Of a DNA stretch of 64,000 nucleotides, positions 55,195-64,000 are shown piece by piece (the first letter of the stretch is position 1; each line of letters opens with the position of its first letter). The position numbers were made by a program, and so were the translations under genes. The notes under the pieces were generated by a model that searched no databases, was not told the DNA's origin, and was given only the letters and a program-made list of their open reading frames with translations. Source of the stretch: Protonemura montana (taxonomy: Eukaryota > Arthropoda > Insecta > Plecoptera > Nemouridae); NCBI GenBank assembly GCA_947568835.1, contig OX387612.1:8556001-8620000 (forward strand), read 5' to 3'.

Positions 55195-57640
55195 AAAATA
55201 GCCAATGTGTAACAACCCCTACAGCCTACAGGAAACAACGGACAGAATGCGACTTATTATCATTCAAAAGTTCAGACAATTCTCTAAAAGTACTTTTTTT
55301 TTATTTTCGATAAAATAAATATTGGAGGCGTTAGAGAGGTTGGCGTTTTTAATGCTCTCCATAAGACCAATGTTAAATTACGCAAAATGGCAAATGTGTA
55401 ACAACCCCTACAGCCTACAGGAAACAACGGACAGAATGCGACTTATTATCATTCAAAAGTTCAGACAATTCTCTAAAAGTACTTTTTTTTTATTTTCGAT
55501 AAAATAAATATTGGAGGCGTTAGAGAGGTTGGCGTTTTTAATGCTCTCCATAAGACCAATGTTAAATTACGCAAAATGGCAAATGTGTAACAACCCCTAC
55601 AGCCTACAGGAAACAAAGGACAGAGTGCGACTTATTATTATTCAATAGTTCAGACAATTCTCTAAAAGTACTTTTTTTTTTATTTTCGATAAAATAAATA
55701 TTGGAGGCGTTAGAGGGGTTGGCGTTTTTAATTCTCTCCATAAGACCAATGTTAAATTACGCAAAATGGCAAATGTGTAACAACCCCTACAGCCTACAGG
55801 AAACAAAGGACAGAATGCGACTGATTATCATTCAATAGTTCAGACAATTCTCTAAAAGCACTTTTTTTTTATTTTCGATAAAATAAATATTGGAGGCGTT
55901 AGAGGGGTTGGCGTTTTTAATTCTCTCCATAAGACCAATGTTAAATTACGCAAAATGGCAAATGTGTAACAACGCCTACAGCCTACAGGAAACAAAGGAC
56001 AGAATGCGACTGATTATCATTCAATAGTTCAGACAATTCTCTAAAAGTACTTTTTTTTTATTTTCGATAAAATAAATATTGGAGGCGTTAGAGGGGTTGG
56101 CGTTTTTAATTCTCTCCATAAGACCAATGTTAAATTACGCAAAATGGCAAATGTGTAACAACCCCTACAGCCTACAGGAAACAAAGGACAGAATTCGACT
56201 TATTATCATTCAATAGTTCAGACAATTCTCTAAAAGTACTTTTTTTTTATTTTCGATAAAATAAATATTGGAGGCGTTAGAGGGGTTGGCGTTTTTAATG
56301 CTCTCCATAAGACCAATGTTAAATTACGCAAAATGGCAAATGTGTAACAACCCCTACAGCCTACAGGAAACAAAGGACAGAATGCAACTTATTATCATTC
56401 AATAGTTCAGACAATTCTCTAAAAGTACTTTTTTTTTATTTTCGATAAAATAAATATTGGAGGCGTTAGAGGGGTTGGCGTTTTTAATGCTCTTCATAAG
56501 ACCAATGTTAAATTACGCAAAATGGCAAATGTGTAACAACCCCTACAGCCTACAGGAAACAAAGGACAGAATGCGACTTATTATCGTTCAATAGTTCAGA
56601 CAATTCTCTAAAAGTAATTTTTTTTTTTCGATAAAATAAATATTGGAGGCGTTAGAGGGGTTGGCGTTTTTAATGCTCTCTATAAGACCAATGTTAAATT
56701 ACGCAAAATGGCAAATGTGTAACAACCCCTACAGCCTACAGGAAACAAAGGACAGAATGCGACTTATTATCGTTCAATAGTTCAGACAATTCTCTAAAAG
56801 TAATTTTTTTTTTCGATAAAATAAATATTGGAGGCGTTAGAGGGGTTGGCGTTTTTAATGCTCTCTATAAGACCAATGTTAAATTACGCAAAATGGCAAA
56901 TGTGTAACAACCCCTACAGCCTACAGGAAACAAAGGACAGAATGCAACTTATTATCATTCAATAGTTCAGACAATTCTCTAAAAGTACTTTTTTTTTATT
57001 TTCGATAAAATAAATATTGGAGGCGTTAGAGGGGTTGGCGTTTTTAATGCTCTTCATAAGACCAATGTTAAATTACGCAAAATGGCAAATGTGTAACAAC
57101 CCCTACAGCCTACAGGAAACAAAGGACAGAATGCGACTTATTATCGTTCAATAGTTCAGACAATTCTCTAAAAGTAATTTTTTTTTTTTCGATAAAATAA
57201 ATATTGGAGGCGTTAGAGGGGTTGGCGTTTTTAATGCTCTCTATAAGACCAATGTTAAATTACGCAAAATGGCAAATGTGTAACAACCCCTACAGCCTAC
57301 AGGAAACAAAGGACAGAATGCGACTTATTATCGTTCAATAGTTCAGACAATTCTCTAAAAGTAATTTTTTTTTTCGATAAAATAAATATTGGAGGCGTTA
57401 GAGGGGTTGGCGTTTTTAATGCTCTCTATAAGACCAATGTTAAATTACGCAAAATGGCAAATGTGTAACAACCCCTGCAGCCTACAGGAAACAAAGGACA
57501 GAATGCAACTTATTATCATTCAATAGTTCAGAAAATTCTTTAAAAGTACTTTTTTTTTAATTTTCGATAAAATAAATATTGGAGGCGTGAGAGGAGGCGG
57601 CGTTTTTGGCACTCGTCATTAGACTAATGGAAAAAAATAA
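55195..57640. repeat. ~189-bp tandem array, about 13 units
   Basis: Units of 185-190 bp differ mainly in a poly-T run and a few bases. Each holds AATATTGGAGGCGTTAGAG, TAAGACCAATGTTAAATTAC and CAACCCCTACAGCCTACAGG. Translation of a unit gives LSIRPMLNYA and similar, faintly like the C-terminal thumb region of LINE reverse transcriptases (RPxLEYA), but stop codons occur in every unit. Confidence 0.92.
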
Positions 57641-60089
57641 TATATATATCGCAAGATGACACTTCCATCCCAATCTGTAAAGTCCTTCAGCATGTAAATT
57701 AGATATGAAAACACAACCCAAATAAAGAGAGATGTAAAACTTGCAAGTGAAGTTTGGTCAGTACGGTAGTTGACCTACGTACCTACGCGGTAGTTGAACG
57801 TAGTCACGCTTAAATATCGGCCGTATCAATAAGATACAGCTACACCCGTTTTTTTGTTTAGCCATTTAGCTGCAAATTTGGTTAAAAAAATAACTGTCAT
57901 CGGTTATAATCATAAGACTTGCTATCCGTCTAACAATGCCAACCCTCCAATTATTTCTTATCGAGTGGATTAACGTACCTATAACAATTATGTTACCATT
58001 TAGCAGTGTTTTCGGTGTGATATTTCCTATTGTTATAAAAAAAAAACTAATTAGAACTAGTTTTTATTTTTTTAAGTTGTTTTGACTTCTGTGAATAAGT
58101 TCATAGTTTCTACTGTCATGTCATAAAAAGCCACAAAATGCTATCATTCAGATAAATTAGAAGGGCAGCTTAATAATTATTTTCACGGTGGTCGTGAAAC
58201 CAACAGAAAATCAAAACAAACATACTAGCCAACAATGTCAACATCGACTTACAGTCTTGTTAGGGTCTTATCAAGTCTTGACCCTTGTCTAAAGGATCAG
58301 ATAAAACGAGTGATAACGACTCTGAAATCCCTGCGTGACACTTTATCTCTTATCAGTCGCGCGTTGAACAGGGAGAGAAGTCATTCGCTTTCCTCAACGC
58401 GATCGCCTGGCAAAATCCGATAATTCTTTGAAACACAGTTGTGATTTTTCCAAATTCGTGGTTTCATTTTTATTTTTTGTCGTATTATTGAAGCAAAGTG
58501 TTCATTTATTTAATTGGGTGTTGTTTCCTAATTCAAAAAGTGTGTGGAACAAGTGATTGAACAAGATGGAAATTCGATTTGAGAATAGCTGTATTGTTTT
58601 AAAAACTAGTTACAATTTTGTGGTCAATCGTCGATAAGATCCGGCCAAGATGTTCGATCTAAGCTTGACTACACACCAAGGTAATTTTGAGTTGCGTAAC
58701 GCACAAGGATCTAGAGATGGCTCTTAAATATTGGAGAGGCATGACCCTTAAAAAGGGCCAACGATTTTGAAGCTGTGATTTAGCTTTAGATATAGAATTT
58801 AGATCTGTACTTGAACCAAATTTCTGTGATTGTATTTAGGAGTTTTGAGGCACGTGTAACTCAACGCCTCTACCAATCAGCGTGACATGTGTTCATTACA
58901 AACCAATCACAGATGGTGTTGATGTGAACAACTCTGATTTGTTGATCTGGCTTTAGATCTTCATCGAGATTTTAAACAAATTCGATTTAATTTCAAGATG
59001 TAGTTTTTTTCTAGTAGACAATTTTTATACTTTATATAACCGTAGCAAGCAGTTAGCAAAAAAAAATTATAAACTGTATTTAATCTGGCAAGTGAAGTCA
59101 AATTGTTGTCCCAACGCTTCGTAAACGTGCAATATTCCAGTTACTTTATCAGGGGAAATCCCGAAATGTTGCCAAAGTACATACCAGCATCAACAAAGAC
59201 TGAAACCAACTTGGCGGACTGGTTATTTACACCTGTCAGGCGACGTCCATTCGAAGATTCAAAGAAAATCACCTTTCAGACAGCAGTTTTCTTTGTACAG
59301 AGAACGATTAACTGGATTGCAGCATTTAGTTTAACATTGTGCCACTTATCATACTTTCGTCCATTGTAATGTAAATTCTGTAGATGCAAATCATTAATTG
59401 AAATGTTGTTTGTCTAAACAAGTACCTATTGCCTTGCTACAAGATGGTTGTCCACTTAAAACGGTATGAACCGTTTAGTTTGTATTATTTGATGAGTAAA
59501 CTGCATTTTAAAGGCGTTAAGAATGTTGCAAAAGCGATAAGGTACCAGATTTAAGAGTGAAATATGAAAAAGTGTGTCAATCTTATTGCTGCAGTGGCGC
59601 TGCAGTGGCCAACATTTGAACTGAAATTAGTTCCTGTTGTCAAATACTATTTGAGCTGGCAATAGGCTGCCATATTTAAAAAAAATATCTGTGTATTTGT
59701 AATTGGCTGTGGTAATTGTACACAATCATAACACGAAAATCTTCTTAAGACACATTCCATTAGCTCTCATATGAATTAGTTAGGAAGATATCGTATATAG
59801 AGTAGTTTGGTTAGGTTAGGTTATTAATGCCTGCGTGGTGTTTTAAAGTTACAACGCCGCGTTTAAGGCTCATTTTCCTTCCTCTATCCATGTTGACTTT
59901 CATCCTTTTCCAAAAGGGCATAAATCCTTGAAGATTTCTAAGGTAAAAATTTAGCAGCAACCTATAAGATCCTGAAATATCAACGTAATTTAAAGTTTAG
60001 GATAACAAAAGTCACTCAAAATGGCCGACCACACAACTCTCAAGCATCATTAACCTAAATATATATCGTTTGAGTGAATTTTAGTAACA
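57641..60089. other. Unassigned sequence
   Basis: Contains a 62-codon frame at 58235 with an acceptable start context but no homology, and a possible decayed Penelope terminus near 59100 (CCAACGCTTCGTAA). Otherwise featureless. Confidence 0.4.
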
Positions 60090-60515
60090 GAACGGTTTGG
60101 CGTGTTGGAAACACCGGTTCTCGTGAGATCACCGAATTTAAGCTACACTGCGCTGAGTCAGGTATTGGATGGGTGACCATTATACACATGACCAGTTCTG
60201 TTCGGGAGAGAGGTTGGAGGGATGAAAGTTAGTACAGCAACTTCACTCGTCTTGCTTGTCAACCTCTCGACAGCATGAATTTGTGAAGGAATCCTGCTGT
60301 TCGCGTTGTACCGTCCTTCGGAAGGGACGTTAAGTCGGTGATCCCCTTGGTGCTCTTCGACAGGAGTATGCTACGTGCCGGCACCAGGTTTCCTCTCATA
60401 CCCTCTAGGCTAGGTTAGGTTCATCATCATTTACTAGTCTACCGACACCTTTAGACCAGTGCCACAGGGCCAGTTGTCAAAACAGTATGTCATTACAAAA
60501 ATCAATTAATCAACC
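60090..60515 (+). repeat. 5S-SINE, best full-length copy
   Basis: Complete: 5S-like head from ACGGTTTGGCGTGTTGG through GATCACCGAATTTAAGC, body to TACGTGCCGGCACCAGG, CTAGGTTAGGTT, ATCATCATT segment, CAAAACAGTATGTCATTA and an AATCAATTAATCAACCG tail. Useful as a family reference. Confidence 0.85.
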
Positions 60516-60966
60516 GTGTGCGATCTTTGTAAGGTCGGTACTCGGTGAAATTGTTTGAAGGGACAAAATTAAGACTAAAATAAATAGCCAAGCTGAGTGA
60601 TATTTTGCAGCGCCACTGAAATAATAACGCAAACAATAAGAATGTCACTAAAGAATTCAAGGCGATCGATAAGATAGCACGGCCAGTATGAGTGAAGACT
60701 CTGATTTTTTTTAAAGTTTAAAGCTTTTTTGTTTGCTAACTAGCTTTGGATCACGACATCGCACGTCTGTTTGCTCGGCCACCTTGACCGACGCGGCGTC
60801 GCGAGCTGAGGATTGAGATAAGACCGCGTTATCTCGGAGAAAACTCTGGTGGGAGGAATGCGAAACGCGTGGCTGATAGCACACTTCGAAATGGTTATTC
60901 CAAAAAAAAATTGAAAAATGTAAAATTCAAATTTAATTTTTTCAAAACTTTTAGTACTTGTGATGG

Positions 60967-60986
60967 GGAAGGGGGGGGGGGGGGTC
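60967..60986 (+). repeat. G14 homopolymer
   Basis: Fourteen G in a row at 60971-60984 after GGGGAA, just before the 5S-head array. A C12 run lies beyond the array at 61786-61797. Quadruplex-prone and assembly-sensitive. Confidence 0.85.
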
Positions 60987-61010
60987 GGAAATAACGGTCC
61001 TCGGATGACC

Positions 61011-61630
61011 AGCGAACGGTTTGGCGTGTTGGAAACTCAGGTTCTCGTTAGATCACCGAAGTTAAGCAACACTGCGCTGGGTCAGGTATTGGATGGGTGA
61101 CCACCGAACGGTTTGGCGTGTTGGAAACACCGGTTCTCGTGAGATCACCGAAGTTAAGCAACACTGCGCTGGGTCAGGTATTGGATGGGTGACCACCGAA
61201 CGGTTTAGCGTGTTGGAAACACCGGTTCTCGTTAGATCACCGAAGTTAAGCAACACTGCGCTGGGTCAGGTATTGGATGGGTGACCACCGAACGGTTTGG
61301 CGTGTTGGAAACACCGGTTCTCGTGAGATCACCGAAGTTAAGCAACACTGCGCTGGGTCAGGTATTGGATGGGTGACCACCGAACGGTTTAGCGTGTTGG
61401 AAACACCGGTTCTCGTTAGATCACCGAAGTTAAGCAACACTGCGCTGGGTCAGGTATTGGATGGGTGACCACCGAACGGTTTGGCGTGTTGGAAACACCG
61501 GTTCTCGTGAGATCACCGAAGTTAAGCAACACTGCGCTGGGTCAGGTATTGGATGGGTGACCACCGAACGGTTTGGCGTGTTGGAAACACCGGTTCTCGT
61601 GAGATCACCGAAGTTAAGCAAGACTGCACA
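61011..61630 (+). repeat. Tandem array of 92-bp 5S rRNA-derived heads
   Basis: Nearly seven units of 92 bp with no SINE body. Each unit resembles the first two thirds of 5S rRNA: ACACCGGTTCTCGT, GATCACCGAAGTTAAGCA and GGATGGGTGACC match known 5S positions including box A and the intermediate element. Units alternate (TTTGGCG with CGTGAG; TTTAGCG with CGTTAG), giving a 184-bp higher-order period. Short open frames of 63-65 codons here are by-products of the period. Confidence 0.9.
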
Positions 61631-62161
61631 TAGTTGCGTTTTAAATACATTTTTATAACAATAAAAATTCAGTTAATTAGTTAGGTTAAAATTTGCGTAA
61701 TTATTTCCAAAGAAAGATTAGAAGCTCTAAATTGAAGTGAAACAAATGATGAATAAGCTTGGGTACCGGTCCCTTACCCCTTCGTCCCCCCCCCCCCTTA
61801 TAATAGAAGCTGGAAGCGCTCAACTACAGCGCAATTGAAAACTCGGTTGGCAAGGCCCAAGTTGTAGAGTACAATGCACAATGCAACTAAAACTGCATTT
61901 AATTGCGAAGTTAGATTGTGATTGCACCAGCGAAATGATGACACAAATCAGTGATCGATAAGAATGGGAACTATTTGCCTGAGAAAGAACATGACGATTT
62001 TTCAAAGTTTTTCTTTCCACAATCTTCTTCCCGTACATTCACTCAACGACGCATAGAAAATTGCAATCTTAACTTATTCATTGTTACATTTTTTTATTCA
62101 AAAAAAAATTTCAACCTTTGTTTTTGTTAATATTGAGCAAAACTGTTCAATAAATAAGTGG

Positions 62162-62880
62162 TATATAAACTTCCCACTGATGCTCTGTAGTTGAACATAT
62201 AAACTTCCCACTGATGCTCTGTAGTTGAACATATATACTTCCCACTGATGCTCTGTAGTTGAACATATATACTTCCCACTGATGCTCTGTAGTTGAACAT
62301 ATATACTTCCCACTGATACTCTGTAGTTGAACATATATACTTCCCAGTGATGCTCTGTAGTTGAACATATATACTTCCCAGTGATGCTCTGTAGTTGAAC
62401 ATATATACTTCCCACTGATGCTCTGTAGTTGAACATATATACTTCCCACTGATGCTCTGTAGTTGAACATATATACTTCCCAGTGATGCTCTGTAGTTGA
62501 ACATATATACTTCCCACTGATTCTCTGTAGTCGAACATATATACTTCCCACTGATGCTCTGTAGTTGAACATATATACTTCCCACTGATGCTCTGTAGTT
62601 GAACATATATACTTCCCACTGATGCTCTGTAGTTGAACATATATACTTCCCACTGATGCTCTGTAGTTGAACAAATAAACTTCCCATTGATTCTCTGTAG
62701 TCGAACATATATACTTCCCACTGATGCTCTGTAGTTGAACATATATACTTCCCACTGATGCTCTGTAGTTAAACATATATACTTCCCACTGATGCTCTGT
62801 AGTTGAACATATATACTTCCCACTGATGCTCTGTAGTTGAACATATATACTTCCCACTGATACTCTTTAGTTGAACATAT
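62162..62880 (-). repeat. 34-bp minisatellite, about 21 units
   Basis: Unit of 34 bp (CCCACTGATGCTCTGTAGTT core on the plus strand). Because 34 is not divisible by three and the unit has no stop in any minus-strand frame, the array stays open in three frames and gives a 34-residue repeating peptide (EHQWEVYMFNYRASVGSIYV is part of it). I do not regard the resulting 321-codon frame as a gene. Confidence 0.92.
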
Positions 62881-63014
62881 ATATACCCAATAGAGTTGCA
62901 TAGTAATTTGAAAAGTGGGAAAACATTTTCCACTGATTGAGAACAGGGGTAAAGCAATTCGTGCTGTCAGTTTTGATCGCCAGGAAGTTAATGTCTTGTT
63001 TTTCTTTCTTGCAG

Positions 63015-63071
63015 CGCTCACCGACAGCGACGATGTCAACAATGTCATCGAAGGGCTGCTCAATTCGACAG
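63015..63071 (+). CDS. Internal exon, 57 nt
   Basis: Acceptor TTTTTCTTTCTTGCAG (62999-63014) and donor GTGAGG. In the frame that leaves two bases at the 5' side it reads LTDSDDVNNVIEGLLNST plus one base, a plausible hydrophilic protein segment with an amphipathic helix. The phase accepts the candidate first exons at 1099, 24533 and 32355. The gene is not recognised. The next exon lies outside the window. Confidence 0.5.
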
Positions 63072-64000
63072 GTGAGGCGACCCTTCTTTTCTAGAATTGT
63101 TTTGCCTTCAAACGCTATTCACATCAGGAAAAAACATAATTTAAACGCTCTTGAATATTATTATCAAACCTAAATTGACCGCCATTTTACAATTGACTCA
63201 GGTTTTTTTTAGATATCATGTTTATAAATCTAGTTAAAATTATGTGATAGTTGGTTTTGATAAAGCTATCGATAAGAAAAATAAAACAAGTAACGCTTAT
63301 AAGTTTGTTGTCGTGGCTTCTTGGACAACGCTGCATGCGCGCTACCTAGTAGTGAAACTAGAAGCAAACTAGCGCACGCCTGAAATGAGTAAGCAAACAT
63401 TTGTACATGCATGGCATGTTGATTGCCTATACACTCAGGCAAGTTAGTGTAAGCGACGGAACACTAACGACATCTGTTGATGATATTTCAATGTTCTGAC
63501 TGATTAACATCATTGATATAATTGATGACAGTAAAAATTATTATGAGCGAGCGAATGAAGCATTAATTTTCAATTTCACTGCTGCACAAAAAAAAAGTAC
63601 ATTTGTGCCTTCTTTTTCGTTTTTTGCGTTTTTCTCTACCGGCCAAACGGCAATTATGATTTTGTTTAAATTTTCAAAATAACTTTTGATGCTCTCAACC
63701 TAGACCCAAAACGTTTTAAACCGACAAAAAAAGTCACTGATTGTGCTTACTTATCAAGATTTACGTTGTTGTCAATAGTTTTTTAATTAAAAAATAATAC
63801 CTTTTGCTAAATTAAAATTAACAGTTACTGAGGCTCTATTATTACTATTTTGATAAAATTATGTACATAATTAATCAAGTTTTTGGTGAACAGAACCTGA
63901 AAAAAACTAATGCGCAAAAACAATAGGGGATAAAAACGCTTCTCTCATCTAAAGCGCCTTTTAAAATAGGTTCGCGAAGATAACACATTCTAGCGGAGGT
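63072..64000. other. Presumed intron downstream of the 63015 exon
   Basis: AT-rich with no further exon or repeat family recognised up to the window edge. Confidence 0.4.

Noticed and set aside
58235..58423. 62-codon open frame
   Set aside because: Reasonable start context but no recognised domain, no splice context, and length within chance expectation.
61011..61630. Cluster of functional 5S rRNA genes
   Set aside because: Units lack the 3' third of 5S rRNA (box C and closing stem) and contain insertions relative to 5S, so they are derived repeats.
62098..63063. 321-codon open frame on the minus strand
   Set aside because: Created by the 34-bp repeat, which has no stop in any minus frame. 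Its unique N-terminal part is only the antisense of a plausible exon.

Overview
This is a 64 kb stretch of an AT-rich, repeat-laden eukaryotic nuclear genome, almost certainly from an arthropod. Support for that comes from two divergent chemosensory ionotropic receptor (IR) genes with introns, a Penelope-like retroelement fragment, a 5'-truncated non-LTR retrotransposon and many SINE- and MITE-like repeats. Nothing seen here allows a species to be named.

Layout. 1-4.6 kb: 5S-rRNA-derived SINE copies, a small candidate first exon on the plus strand (ATG at 1099, strong donor at 1127) and degenerate tandem DNA. 5.1-7.5 kb: a mobile element carrying a 43-bp E-box minisatellite, a MITE, and an inverted composite with tRNA-like heads. 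7.5-22.1 kb: two tandem minus-strand IR genes, IR-A (7506-13334) and IR-B (17467-22056). Each resolves into eight exons with the same seven intron phases. A broken third copy of exon 3 lies between them, and a Penelope fragment sits in IR-A intron 2. 22.7-35 kb: SINEs, minisatellites, candidate plus-strand first exons (24533, 32355), and a 150-bp inverted repeat flanking decayed sequence. 35.1-38.0 kb: the LINE, minus strand, with an intact 884-codon open frame. 38-64 kb: mostly repeats: a 5S-SINE with an internal 91-bp array, a nested TA-flanked MITE with three perfect CRE sites, a near-perfect 50-bp satellite (34 copies), 114-bp and ~189-bp arrays, a 92-bp 5S-head array with 184-bp higher-order periodicity, a 34-bp minisatellite open in three minus frames, and a well-formed 57-nt plus-strand exon at 63015-63071.

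How it fits together. Each IR gene encodes a signal peptide, a short N-terminal domain, ligand-binding lobe S1, TM1-pore-TM3, lobe S2 and TM4. Each would be a cation-channel subunit in sensory cells. Exons 3 and 6 are nearly identical between paralogues, while exons 1, 2, 4, 5, 7 and 8 have diverged strongly. This mosaic suggests gene conversion, or strong constraint, on the N-terminal and pore modules with diversification of the ligand-binding modules.

On the plus strand, at least three candidate translated first exons (near 1.1, 24.5 and 32.4 kb) all end in phase 1. The internal exon at 63.0 kb starts with the two bases needed to complete that codon. A textbook recursive-splice-like junction (polypyrimidine-CAG/GTAAGT) lies at 16808/16809. 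I infer a long-intron gene with alternative promoters spanning the window, with the IR pair nested antisense inside it. This is a hypothesis that needs transcript evidence.
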